Shown piece by piece: positions 1 to 9,724 of a stretch of DNA of 64,000 bases (position 1 is its first letter; each line of letters starts with the position of its first letter). Origin of the DNA: Porphyra umbilicalis (Eukaryota; Rhodophyta; Bangiophyceae; Bangiales; Bangiaceae); assembly GCA_002049455.2 (NCBI GenBank), contig KV918784.1, positions 1-64,000 of the forward strand, read 5' to 3'. The notes under the pieces are model-generated. The model was not told where the DNA came from. It ran no database searches and saw only the letters and a program-made list of their open reading frames with translations. A program made the position numbers and the translations under genes.

Positions 1-530
1 CCGCTCGCCACCGCCACCACCGTCGCGGCGGCCACGTGCACGCACCGCAATACGCCGTAGCACGCGAGGGGGCCCTCGAGGGCGGGCAGCAGGCTGTCGC
101 GGTACGACGCCCCGCCGACGGCCGAGGCGGCGACGGTGGCGGCGGCGGCGGGGCCGCCCGCACGCACCGCCGTGGCGGCGGCGGCATAGGCGAGGCGGAG
201 GACGCCCGCGGGGGCGGCGATGCACAGGGCGGGCACGAGCAGGTGCCCGGCGGCGGCGGCCGCGGTCGCTGCGAGGAGCGCGGGGGGGGGGGGGGCGCCG
301 CCAGGCGCGCCGCCGCCGCGCGGGCGGCGGTGGTGGCGCCGGCGACGGCGGCGGTGAGGGGGGGGGGGACGCCCCCAATGGCAAGGGGGGGGGGCGCCTC
401 GGCCGTCGGGGGTAGGGGGGGGGGGGGGGGGGGGCGCCACACGGCGCCGCCCGCCGCGCGTGCCGCCAGCCACCGGGCCAACCGCCGCGGCGGCGGCGCC
501 TCGTTGGCGTTACTCCCGAGGCTGCCACAA
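1..530 (-). CDS. Possible membrane-protein exon, partial at window edge
   Basis: The minus strand stays open from roughly 350 to the left window edge. It encodes an Ala/Leu/Val-rich stretch with hydrophobic segments (for example HLLVPALCIAAPAGVLRLAY, followed by a polar link and then LRCVHVAAATVVAVAS). This is more structured than the pure Pro/Arg noise in the other frames. Two G homopolymers on the plus strand (about 281-294 and 360-440) encode poly-Pro in this frame and make the upstream part and the start uncertain. An ATG at about 543 (minus) lies in another frame. I do not recognise the family. It is divergent from the small heat-shock gene at 1338. It could be a multi-pass membrane protein continuing outside the window, or chance coding in GC-rich DNA. 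Confidence 0.28.
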
Positions 531-681
531 AGGCGGTCTCCATGAAGGCGGCGGGCAGGCGCAAAGGCAGAGGGAGGGGGGAGGTCGGCGCCGCGTGGGC
601 GCCGCCGACGCGGACGGGCGCCGCCGGTCCGAGCGCGCGGGGTCGGGGTCGTTGCGCCAGCGGCGCGACGGTCTCTGCGTG

Positions 682-768
682 GAGACGAGGGTGCGCTTTG
701 TTGCAGAGGACCCGCCCAGCACCACTCGGTGTGCTGGGGGGGTCCTCGATGAAGCAGAACCTCGTCTC
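682..768. repeat. Imperfect hairpin (nested inverted repeats)
   Basis: The outer arms are gagacgagg (682-690) and cctcgtctc (760-768). The inner arms are 706-722 and 731-747, 17 bp with one mismatch. The sequence between 545 and 1130 otherwise shows no gene. This may be a small MITE remnant in the divergent promoter region. Confidence 0.6.
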
Positions 769-916
769 TGATTGGCCAATTCGTGAACAGGTCACGCTTT
801 GGTCGAGCTCATGGAATTCAACCGTTGTACAGAGTCACAGGAGAGCCATTAACAGGAAGCTCAGCCAGATCAGGAAGAATCTCGCTGAGAGATTGTTCCA
901 GGCCCTTGGTCGAGCT

Positions 917-944
917 TTCCAGACGCCTCCGGACGCTTCTTGAC
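917..944 (+). promoter_or_regulatory. Weak candidate heat-shock element pair
   Basis: Two TTCnnGA half-type motifs (TTCCAGA at 917 and TTCTTGA at 937), about 200 bp upstream of the TATA box, resemble partial heat-shock elements. The match is short and could be chance; the link to the downstream heat-shock gene is inference. Confidence 0.2.
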
Positions 945-1131
945 ACGACCAAGACCGACCAGCGCCGCTGCCTCGTCCGCCTGCCCCCTTCCCACACGCA
1001 CTGCAGTACCCGCTGTGGGCGTCTGCTTGCCGCCCGGCCGTGCTGTCCTGGCCTGCGCCACCGCCCTTGCTGTCGCGCCCTGTTCGCCTGACCGTGTGGC
1101 TCCCGACTGGACAAGATGGCCGGTGGGCGCC

Positions 1132-1139
1132 TATATAAT
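1132..1139 (+). promoter_or_regulatory. TATA box of the small heat-shock gene
   Basis: TATATAAT sits about 200 bp before the ATG at 1338. A pyrimidine/CA-rich leader follows, with short imperfect CACACCYG-type repeats at 1221-1265 that are probably 5'UTR. Transcription would start around 1160-1170. Confidence 0.6.
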
Positions 1140-1337
1140 CCCTGACCGGAGTCGCTCCCGGCCCGCCAGCCCGACTTGCCATCGACACCAACACACCCCA
1201 CTCACCTGCTCACCGACTCACCCGCACACCCGCACACCTGCACACCTGTACATCTGCACACCTACGACCAAGGGCATCAACCGACCAAGACCATCCACAC
1301 GCCCACCCGCACCTCCCCCCTCCCCCTCCTCCCCGCG

Positions 1338-1865
1338 ATGGAGCTGCTGGCGATGGACCTCTTCCACCCGCAGGCGGTCGCCCCCCGCCGCGGTGGCGGC
1401 GGCGACGGTTGGGGCCTGTGGCGCCCCATGACGGACCCCGCGTGGGCGGCGTCGCTGTCGCGCTGGCAGCCGCACGCGACGGTCGAGCACGACGAGGCGG
1501 CCAAGGAGATGGCAGTCCGCATCGAGACGCCGGGCTTCCCGCGTGACCGCCTGTCGGTGGAGCTGTCGGACGACCGGCGGATGCTGACCGTGTCGGGGAG
1601 CATGCACAAGTCAGAGGCGACACCGGCCGACGGCGCGGCCGACGGCGCGGCGGAGGCCAATGGGTGTGGCAGCGGCGGAGCGGCCGAGACGGCCTTGTCC
1701 TCGTTTGAGGAGCGCCAGTTCACCCAGTCGTTCCGCCTCCCCCGCGACGCGGACGTGGAGGCCATCAAGGCCGACTATGAGCACGGCGTGTTGTGCGTGC
1801 GGGTGCCTACCAAGGGGCCGGAGGCGCTCCCGCAGAAGCGGAACATTGCGATTGCGGACAAGTAG
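1338..1865 (+). CDS. Small heat-shock protein (HSP20/alpha-crystallin family)
   Basis: A 175-residue ATP-independent chaperone that binds unfolding proteins, probably in the cytosol since no targeting peptide is evident. The N-terminal arm covers about residues 1-45 and the alpha-crystallin domain about 47-160. The closing strand GVLCVRVP is at about 150-157, and a C-terminal I-x-I motif (IAI, about 170-172) is as expected for oligomer-forming HSP20s. A Gly/Ala/Asp low-complexity insert at about 95-117 lies where the dimerisation loop of plant-type sHSPs sits. The start is the ATG at 1338, downstream of a TATA box. The frame is open further upstream, but that part is 5'UTR-like repeats without an ATG. 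No intron is needed. The following 1866-2698 lacks a convincing gene. Confidence 0.93.
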   Translation: MELLAMDLFHPQAVAPRRGGGGDGWGLWRPMTDPAWAASLSRWQPHATVEHDEAAKEMAVRIETPGFPRDRLSVELSDDRRMLTVSGSMHKSEATPADGAADGAAEANGCGSGGAAETALSSFEERQFTQSFRLPRDADVEAIKADYEHGVLCVRVPTKGPEALPQKRNIAIADK

Positions 1866-2698
1866 GCCGGCGGGGGTGGCGGGGAGGATGGGGCACAACG
1901 GTTGGGGGCGTTGTGAGACTCGGCAAGAAGTGGAGCGACCGCTCTGACGATGTCGTGTGCTCTGTTGTACAGTTCTTGCACGTAAAAAATACCTTGATCT
2001 TTGCTATCGATATCATGTCATTGCCGTTTCTCTGTACGATATTCTCGTGTCCAAATGTCTGTGTTCCTTTACCACTGGATAATGTGTGTATCGTTTGTAC
2101 AGCGGTTCTCTCAAGAACCTCGCATGCCAACTGTTGGCCACATCAGGCAGATTGACGCTTCCCCTGTAATAACGTTTTTCTCACCATAGCACTGACCACG
2201 TGTGTCTTCGTTTTCTGCAGACCACATCACTCTGGGGGCGGCCCGAACTGCTGTGCTATATTTTAGGCACAGTACCTTTGCAGCCGGCTTCAGGGGCAGT
2301 GTTCCCGAACGAGGGCCAGTCGGCATGGGGGGGAACCAACATAAAAAAACATGCGGCGAGGACAGCAGAATATGTCCCATGCCATTGGTCTCGACGCCCA
2401 CATGTGAGTGTGTGCCAGTCAAGCGGAGAAGTCAGTGGGTGCCCCTGTGCGCGGAACCCTCAAGAACTGCAGTGTTCGAGGAATGCCGCGTGCATGTGAG
2501 CCTCTTGGCCACACAACGGCCAGCGTATCCCCGTGTAGTGGCATTGGGAGTGCAACGGAAGCAAAGGGACTGCCAACGCAGCGCAAGCATGGTACGACCC
2601 CTTGCATACCTGCCGGTCCGCTGCCCCCCTTACCCCAACACGCAGCTGCTCGCACGCATGCCCCCGCCCATTGAGCCCCCGTCCGCACATATGACTGC
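1866..2698. other. Intergenic, no gene seen
   Basis: This stretch lies between the 3' ends of the convergent heat-shock and dehydrogenase genes. It is less GC-rich than its surroundings. An open frame at about 2202-2702 (plus) has no recognisable motif and is not called. Confidence 0.5.
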
Positions 2699-4036
2699 CT
2701 AGCCCCGCAACGCCGGGTCGAGCGCCACCTTGCAGCTAGCCTCGGTCCCCCCTCCACCATTGACCAGGTCAATGCCGCGAACGACCTCGTCCAGCGGTAG
2801 CTCGTGGCTGACAATCACCTCGGCCGGGACGCCACCCCCCGCCAACATCTCCACCGCCCGCGCATACCCGCCGTCGCCCGAGCAGTGGGCGCCGCGGAGG
2901 TCGAGCTCAAGCGTATCCCCAATCACGCTCCAGTCCACCGTCACTGGCTTTGCAAAGACGGAAAACTCGACAAAAGTGGCCGCCTTGCGCACCATCCGCA
3001 ATCCCTGCTGCACCGACGCACCCGCCCCAGACGCCTCAATGTACACGTCCGTGCCGTAGCCGCCGTCGGTCAAGGCGCGCACCGCCGCGACGGCCGCGTC
3101 GGCGCCGAGCGTCGCGACGTTTAAGACCGTATCGGCGCCACAAGTGCGCGCCAATGCCAGCCGTTCCTCGCTGCAATCCAGGGCAATGAGGCGGCCGGGA
3201 GACGCGGCGCGCGCGACCGACAGGATGCCGAGACCGATGGGGCCGCACCCGCTTACGACGACGGTGTCGCCGGGTTGGGGGTTTCCTCGCTCCACCGCGT
3301 GCACGCCACAGCTGAAAAGGGAGCCATGAGCACTCATGGCCGACATGAGGTGGTAGAGAGGGATACCAACAAGCCCACCGACCGGTGCACGCCAACTCAG
3401 ACAGCAAGACCAGTCAGCTGGAAAGTCCAATTCTCGCCACGCACAAAGTGGTTGGTGCACGCCGCGCGCAAGTCGCGCTACACAAAACCAGCCCAACCCA
3501 CAAGCGATACGTCGTACAACGCACCTGAGCGGCTCGATGTAGACCGCTTCCTTTGGTGTCAGAGACGACGGAACGCGATGCAAAAGAGACTTCGAAGGCA
3601 AAATCATGTACTCAGCCATGGCACCAGGAACGCAGGAGTGAAAACCATAGATATCGTGAGGCGCGCAGAGCCAACGGAGTCCTTTGCGGCAATACAAGCA
3701 GGTACCGCAGGCCACCACCTGCTCCGCCGTGACGCGGTTGCCAACGGCGTCGGCCGTCACGCCCGCGCCGACCGCCGCAATGTGGCCCGCAAACTCGTGA
3801 CCAGGCGTCACGGGCGCCTGCACGTACGCCGGGCGAGTGGAGTCACCCCAAAACATGGGGGCTCCCGCAAAACACTTAGCATCGCCTGCGCAGATGCCCG
3901 CGCGCTCGACTCGCAGCAGCACCTCACCGGGGCCGGGCATCGGCACGAGCGTGTCGTCATGGTGAGGGTAGTCTCGGATGCCCCGACAGGTGACCGAGCG
4001 CATTGTCTCGGGTACGGTGGTGTCTTTCGTAGACAT
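2699..4036 (-). CDS. Zinc-dependent polyol/alcohol dehydrogenase (MDR superfamily), two exons
   Basis: An NAD(P)-dependent medium-chain dehydrogenase. Exon 1 is 4036-3525 and exon 2 is 3311-2699; the 213-nt intron (3312-3524) has donor CAG|GTGCGT and acceptor TTTTCAG|C. Splicing gives 374 residues. Catalytic zinc ligands are Cys49 (GICAGDAKC) and His80/Glu81 (GHE). The structural zinc lobe is Cys110, 113, 116 and 124. The Rossmann motif GCGPIG is at 192-197. The N-terminal GICAGD-KCF-GAP-FWGD pattern resembles erythritol/threitol and sorbitol dehydrogenases, so a sugar alcohol is the likely substrate, but specificity is not proven. The intron is a multiple of three without a stop, so an unspliced frame also reads through. 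The start is the first in-frame ATG, at 4036; the frame is open a few codons further but begins with TTG. Confidence 0.9.
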   Translation of the reverse strand: MSTKDTTVPETMRSVTCRGIRDYPHHDDTLVPMPGPGEVLLRVERAGICAGDAKCFAGAPMFWGDSTRPAYVQAPVTPGHEFAGHIAAVGAGVTADAVGNRVTAEQVVACGTCLYCRKGLRWLCAPHDIYGFHSCVPGAMAEYMILPSKSLLHRVPSSLTPKEAVYIEPLRCVVRRIACGLGWFCVARLARGVHQPLCAWRELDFPADWSCCLSWRAPVGGLVGIPLYHLMSAMSAHGSLFSCGVHAVERGNPQPGDTVVVSGCGPIGLGILSVARAASPGRLIALDCSEERLALARTCGADTVLNVATLGADAAVAAVRALTDGGYGTDVYIEASGAGASVQQGLRMVRKAATFVEFSVFAKPVTVDWSVIGDTLELDLRGAHCSGDGGYARAVEMLAGGGVPAEVIVSHELPLDEVVRGIDLVNGGGGTEASCKVALDPALRG

Positions 4037-4276
4037 AGTGGGTGTCAAGGAGGTGCACGACAGAAGAGCTCAATGTATGAGGAGTATGGGATGCAAGTCG
4101 GCAAGCCAGTGGTCACAGTCGCGTGAAAAAGCTCAGGATGTCCCCTTGCTATACTGTACTTGATGTTCGAAGAAGAACCGGTCAATTGTGAGAATTCTCT
4201 GGACTCTAGTTCAGGGTCTTACTCCCCCGGTGTGGATAAAATCGGGGAACACGAAAGGCACGAGAACTCGAGAGCA

Positions 4277-4292
4277 AAAGCGGTACCGCTTT
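4277..4292. repeat. 16-bp perfect palindrome
   Basis: AAAGCGGTACCGCTTT lies just outside the left end of the Tigger element. It is possibly a regulatory or insertion-related site; no function can be assigned. Confidence 0.5.
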
Positions 4293-4558
4293 GTCACGTG
4301 ACGCAGCACTCCCACAAGCAACACAGGCATTATTCAGTTATATCCACTGCCATTTGTTTATACTGTCAGGAGAGACTTATGCGAGCATCTGCCGACTTGC
4401 GGATCCGCAGCAATCGTACGAATCCAGTACCTCAACATGGAGAAAAGAGTACGACTAGCAGGATTTACAAGGATCTCGGCGAGAAAAATTCCAATATTTG
4501 ATTGACTTCGCACTAAACGTGATCACACTCACATGCCTCCCACCCCGCCTCTACGCTA

Positions 4559-6178
4559 TCACTCCTCATCATCCCCCCCAGTCAAGACCATATGAACCGT
4601 CTGGTCAATGGCCTCAACATCAGTCTCTGCCGTCAGCCAGCGCCGCACCGCCAGGACCTGTTCCTGGCCACTGAGGCCGTCAAACTCATGCTCCAAGGAC
4701 GTATTGGCCAACATGGCCACCAAGTGGGACACATCCATGTGGGCCGGCTCGGCCACAAGTTGGATGTCGCCCAGCTGGAGCCTCAGACGAGCAACTGCTT
4801 CAGTGGGCAGGCAATCCGCCTTCAACCAGCAGCGCACGATCTGGTCCCCAAGAATCTCATCCCACTCCGCGACAATGAACTTGGCCGCATCTCGCAGGTG
4901 AGCTTGGCCCCCCTCGTCGAGGCCCCCACCGCGTGCAACTCGAGGGCGGGCGGCTCCATTGTACAGAAGGGAGTCCAAGTTGCAGACAACGCGGTAAAGG
5001 AGCCGCTTCTTGTACCGGTTCTTCAGAAGCACAATGATGCCGGCATCCAGCGGCTTGTACACAGCGGTCGGGTTCGGGGGCAGCTCCATGATAGTGATCT
5101 GCGGGTGCGAGATGGAGCTATGGCAGCAAAGGTTGTCCATAATCAAGTAGACATGATGCGCGGTGCGCGCTTGAACCGCCGGCACGAACACCTCTTCGAA
5201 CCAGCGCTTGAAGACAGAAGGGTCAGTCCAAGCCGACTTCTGCGAAACGTACGGCAGCGGGCTTGCGCTGCCCTCGCCTTGGAAGCACATCGGCTGAGCT
5301 GCCTTGCCAATCATCGTGACCGGCACCTTGTGGGTACCCGTCGCGTTGCAGCAGAGAGTCAAGGTGACACGGTCCTTGCTCTTCATTGCCTTCGAGCCAC
5401 GTGCAGTGCGGCGGTTCTCGGAGGGCACGTATGAACGCGAAGGTAGCACCCGGTACAGCAAACCGGTCTCGTCGACGTTGTAGATCGGGTCGACATCAAC
5501 ACCCTCAAGCTGCTGGCGGATGGCTGCCATGTGCTCAGCCGACTCCTCCACGTTGGCCGAAGCGCCGCTTCCATGCAGAGCAACGTTCACAAGGCCATGA
5601 CGGGACGCCCAACGTTAAATGAAGCCGTTGGATGCCGCAAAGTCAGTGATGCCAAGGTGCTCCGCAACCTACAAAGCCTTCTGCCGAAGAATGGAAAGAG
5701 ACAAAGGCACACGCTTGCGGCCCCTCGCACGAACAGCCAGAAACCACTTCAAGAGGGCCTTGTCAACCTGGCGATACTGCCCCGCTCGCGACGACGCTCG
5801 GCCGCCAGCCGCGCGCTCCGCGGCCCGAGAAAGGAGACTGTCCTTTTTCTTAATGATCTTGTAGAGCCCGCTGCGGTCGTACTGGTTATCCAGCTGCCGG
5901 CTGATGTAGTCGATGGTCCGGCCCGCTGCATGCCAGCCAATAGCACGCAGTTTCGTGTCCAACGTCAAAGGCGTGCGGCGCCGGCGAGCGCCTCCGATGC
6001 GCCGGGCTGGCACGCGTGCCGCAGAAGGGGATGCCAAGACAACATTGGCCGTCACGGCCGCGGCCCGTGCGGCCGCCCTCACGCTCTCAGCGTGCTCCGC
6101 AGCCAATGCCTGGCTATAGTCCGCCAAGACCGCCTCAGCCGCGGCAGCGGCGGCATCAATAGCATTGGAGAGTGTCAT
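4559..6178 (-). pseudogene. Pogo/Tigger (DDE_1) transposase with two in-frame stops
   Basis: A cut-and-paste transposase. Reading from the ATG at 6178, an Ala-rich N-terminus is followed by a psq-type helix-turn-helix (about TLDTKLRAIG...ISRQL...YKIIKKKD) and a CENP-B-type helix-turn-helix (QVDKALLKWFLAVRARG...ILRQKAL). Next comes the DDE_1 catalytic domain with IYNVDETGL, YLIMDNLCCHS and the third acidic site KPLDAGII. One continuous frame is broken only by TAG at 5669-5671 and TAA at 5615-5617, both inside the second DNA-binding domain. No frameshift occurs. All three catalytic aspartates remain. The two stops make it a recent pseudogene unless they are recoded. It lies within the terminal repeats at 4328-6499. 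Confidence 0.88.
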
Positions 6179-6446
6179 GGTGGTATGAGGATCGCCGTGG
6201 GTACGAGTGGTGCGGTAGGGTGGGTAGGGAGAGGAGCATAGGTGTGGTCGGTGCAGACGAATCACGCCGAAGTCGGCTGGATCGGCTTGGCCGTCAGCGG
6301 AGCTCCGATCGCAAACGGCAGGGGTTGTATACTGATCCGTGGAGTTCAAGTAAATCGTTTTGTGTTAAATCAAGTACAAAAACCGGGTGGCAAGTGCGTT
6401 TTAACTCCACATTCCTCCGTCTCTCGGGCTCTGTGGTGCCTCCGTG

Positions 6447-6481
6447 GTCCCGGTTATATCCACTGTGGATATAACCGGGAC
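6447..6481. repeat. 35-bp perfect palindrome, subterminal in the Tigger element
   Basis: Seventeen-base arms with a single central base. Each arm contains GGTTATATCCAC, which resembles the terminal repeat, so this is probably a paired transposase-binding site. Confidence 0.8.
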
Positions 6482-6742
6482 AGATATAACTGAATAATGA
6501 CTGACACCCCGACCAGGGGTGGTGCTCATATTGCTGTCTTCCCGAATTTGGCGGGTGTGGTCAAAGCCAAGAAGGGGTCCGGGTCAACTGCCCATTTGTC
6601 AATCGACGTTATCCGGCTGAGTGGATGGCTGAGACGCTGTTCCACACTTTTGATCACCCCTCTTGACATCGACGGGATCGGCCGAAATTGGCAAGACAGC
6701 AATATAAACGCTGCGTCGTACCGGAGGCTGCGCCACCGCCCG

Positions 6743-8395
6743 CTAGCCGGTGCCAGCTACTGCTTTTACTGTATTCAATGGAAACCGTCTCGTTGCAGGG
6801 CAGAAACACTTAACCTCGGACGCCAAGGCCGGTCTGCTGCAGTCCTCACCATTCCGTGCTGACAGTGATCTCGCCTGAGTGCACCAGGGGCGAGGCCCCT
6901 CCTGAATTCGTGAATTTGCATCATTACAGCGATACACAAGCTTGGGACTTCGCCGTGTGAGCTTGATTCTCGTTCTCTTAGCCGTTGGACATGCCATCCG
7001 AACCGAATAATTGTTTCGCCAGATCCCCGACCGGCCATTCCGCGTAGTAGGCTGCCGCTTCGATGGGGCACTACACTGTGTCGCCACCAAATCGCATGAA
7101 AGTAACCAAAGAAGCGCGATGGCAGAACCGCCGACGAACGGGGGACCCGTCGGGGCCTCCCGCCGAGGGTAGGGCGCTGCTCCGGCCGTACGGAACCCCG
7201 CGGTACCCGACGGAAGCACCGCGACCATGTCGTGCGTCGCAGTGTCGTCCCCCTCCCACGGGGAGATGAGGTGGTTGACCGAGAGGCCTCGGGGCCCCGT
7301 CGACGTCTGCCCCTTCCGCGAAGATCCACCGGGGAATCCCTGCTTGGCCAGAGCCATGATGTCCTTGGCGGCCCGATACTTCCTCGCCCGGTAGGTCGAC
7401 AGCTGCTGGTAGCTTCGTTGCGCCGTGTTTTACACGAATGCATCCGTCCGTAGGTACTCCGGTAGGCCTTGGATCAGCTGCTGTTTTATTGTTTCCTCGG
7501 AGTGGATATTGCCGCAAAGCTCGGCGAGGCTCCGTAGGCGTGCCGCGAAGGCGTGCACCCCCTCGTTTTTCACGAGTGTCGCCCGGCTAAGCTTGTCCTG
7601 CGCCAGCCCCAGAGCGTGTGGCTCCGCGTAGGTCGACAACAACCAATTGACCGCCGCGGGGAAGGATCCAAGAGACCCCTGTCGGCCCCCGATATCCGAC
7701 CCCGGTAGGTTCCGAGAGAACCGCGCCTCAGCGTCGCCCGCCAGGAAGTCGGGAAATCGGTACAAACCCATCCCCTCCGACAAGTCGTTGTCATCGCAGG
7801 CCTTGACGAACTTTCGAAGCCACGAGAAGACCTTGAGGGGTTCCTTCCCGTTGAACATCGGGGTATCCCCGAAGGAGAACTTCATGTTCTTGGCCGTCCG
7901 TCCCATCTTGCGAACCTGCGACGCCCCATAGGTCAAGTGAAGGTTGCGTAGGCGGTACGATAGGTAGTCCAGGACGCCCCCGAAGCGGTCGTCCGGGCAC
8001 TCGAGGACCGCCAACTTTTCGGACCCCACCTTGCGCCCCACGCGGTCGTCGTCGTAGTCGGTTGTCGCCTGTGACGGCGAGGAATATGTAGACGACGATG
8101 ACGACGAGGGACTACGGTGACGCCGTGACTTCCTTTTGCTGCGGCTCTTCCGCGTGCCCACGGGGGAACCTCGACGTGGGGCATCTTGAGCGGAGCCCGC
8201 GGGGCTCGCCGCAATGACCCAAGAAACGTCGGCCAATAACGACTCACGGAACGTCGACAGCGCCGTGTCCAGATCTTCCATTGCGAGAGGCGTCGCCGGA
8301 CCCTGACCTTGATCCTCTAATCCCGTCCGTTCGTCGTGACGTCGAGGACGTTGTGGCCGTGCGGTACTCGACGACGGACCGACACGGAGATCCAT
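6743..8395 (-). pseudogene. LTR-retrotransposon gag-like frame with an in-frame stop
   Basis: The ATG at 8395 opens a 321-codon frame. A Ser/Arg-rich disordered region (KSRSKRKSRRHRSPSSSSSS, about residues 80-100) is followed by a retrotransposon-gag-like helical domain (MFNGKEPLKVFSWLRKFVKA, WLLSTYAEP, LSRATLVKNEGVHAFAARL, IKQQLIQGLPEYLRTDAFV). A TAA at 7430-7432 interrupts it. The same frame then continues with QRSYQQLSTYRARKYRAAKD and stays open to 6743, but loses sense after about 7100. No zinc knuckle, protease, reverse transcriptase or integrase follows, so this is a truncated, decayed copy. The flank at about 8600-8950 could be part of an LTR, but no second LTR is in the window. Confidence 0.6.
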
Positions 8396-9724
8396 GTCGT
8401 CTTGAACTCAACAAACAAACAGACGATCGGGGAACCGGCTACCCGGTACGGACGTGGCATCGGCCGGAATCCCCTGCTGCTCCACCAGAAATTGTAGCGG
8501 ATTCAGGCACCACCACGTTGGTTTGTCGTCCGGCCGAAGTGACCTCTTGATCAGCTCGGTCCGTCGAAGGAACTGCCCCGGAAATTGACCCACAGCCCAG
8601 CCTTCCCCCAACGGGAGGAGAGGATCACGGCAAAGCCCAGGGGAGAATCTTAGTCCAAAGCACAGTTGGGTTTTTCAAACGGCGAAGGGGACGGCGTCCC
8701 CGCTGTCAGTAAACCCCTCCCCAACCCGAACAAAGGCGGCCAAAGTAGCCGCCCTAAATGCGCCAAGCAGATAAATCCCTCCAAAGCGAAAAGTTCAAAC
8801 AAGTAGTAGGGGGGTTCGGAAAACCACGGGGGAAAAGCCCCGCCCCCCGACCAAATCCGATCTCCCCGAGATCCGGACAGGTCACTCCCGTGCTGGCCCA
8901 GATCGGGATCTTTTGGGGCGAACCCCGGGGGTGTGCTGTCCACAGCTGAGGGGCCACGCCTCTTCCAACTGCGGAACCCCCGACCGCCACAGACATGCGA
9001 GTGTACGCGGCGGTGGCGGCAGTGGCACCGCAGCCATCGCTGCCACTGTCCTCGGCGCACCGGCCCTCCACGACGCTTCCTGCACCCCTCCTGTCTTTAT
9101 GCAGGTCGCGGCGGCGTGAGGGGGTAAGAGCAGTGGCGGCGGCGGCTGCTTCGTTACCGTCAACGCTGCTTTGCGGTTGGCCGTGGCCGCGGCGGCAGCT
9201 GTTGGCGGAACAGTTGAGCCGGACATTCAGTCCCACCGGGAGGTCACAGTGGATACTCTCATGCTGAAGCGGCGCGGTCGGTGTCCTGCAAGGCATAGGG
9301 GAATGAATATTCGACAGGGGACCCTCCCTCAATGGCGCGTGCGCAGCGCCACTCAGGTCTCCCCCCCACATCCGCGCTGCCCTCTCTTTGCCGCTGATGT
9401 GATGGCTTTGTATTGGGTCCCACATGCTTCTACCGCATTTGCTCTCCCCCGGCCTCATTCGCATGTGTGCGTTTTTTCTGGAGACTCCGACGGCGGCTCG
9501 GTCATTCTTTGTTCGCTTGCCGGGCGGGCGGGGCGTCTTCGCAGCCGCCCATCAGCGGCATGGGGAGTCTTTGTTTTTTGTGGAGGTGAAAGGTGGGGGC
9601 TGATGGGACTCTGTCGCGGCGATCGTAGCGCAATGACGAAAAGCTTGGAAAAAAAGAAAGCGAGAACCATACCAAGATACAACCGAGCACACAAAAGAAA
9701 AGAAGGACAAGCACACTCATAGCA
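8396..9724. other. No gene supported; possible LTR/leader of the gag fragment
   Basis: 8600-8950 is a purine/pyrimidine-biased stretch with a TATA-like AGATAAAT on the retroelement side. 9000-9460 is GC-rich repeats of GGCGG type. No terminal repeat partner or primer-binding site could be recognised. Confidence 0.35.

Larger units (their letters stand above)
4328..6499. mobile_element. Pogo/Tigger-type DNA transposon with terminal inverted repeats
   Basis: The left end CATTATTCAGTTATATC (4328-4344) is matched by its exact reverse complement at 6483-6499. TA dinucleotides sit within the inverted repeats where a TA target duplication would be expected (core TTCAGTTATATC...GATATAACTGAA). A subterminal motif AGTTATATCCACTG at 4337 recurs as GGTTATATCCACTG inside the palindrome at 6447-6481, which suggests transposase-binding sites. 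The roughly 2.2-kb element contains one minus-strand transposase. Terminal repeats and transposase agree in type. Confidence 0.85.

Noticed and set aside
1176..1337. N-terminal extension of the small heat-shock protein
   Set aside because: It has no ATG, sits in a CA-repeat leader after the TATA box and is unlike the family.
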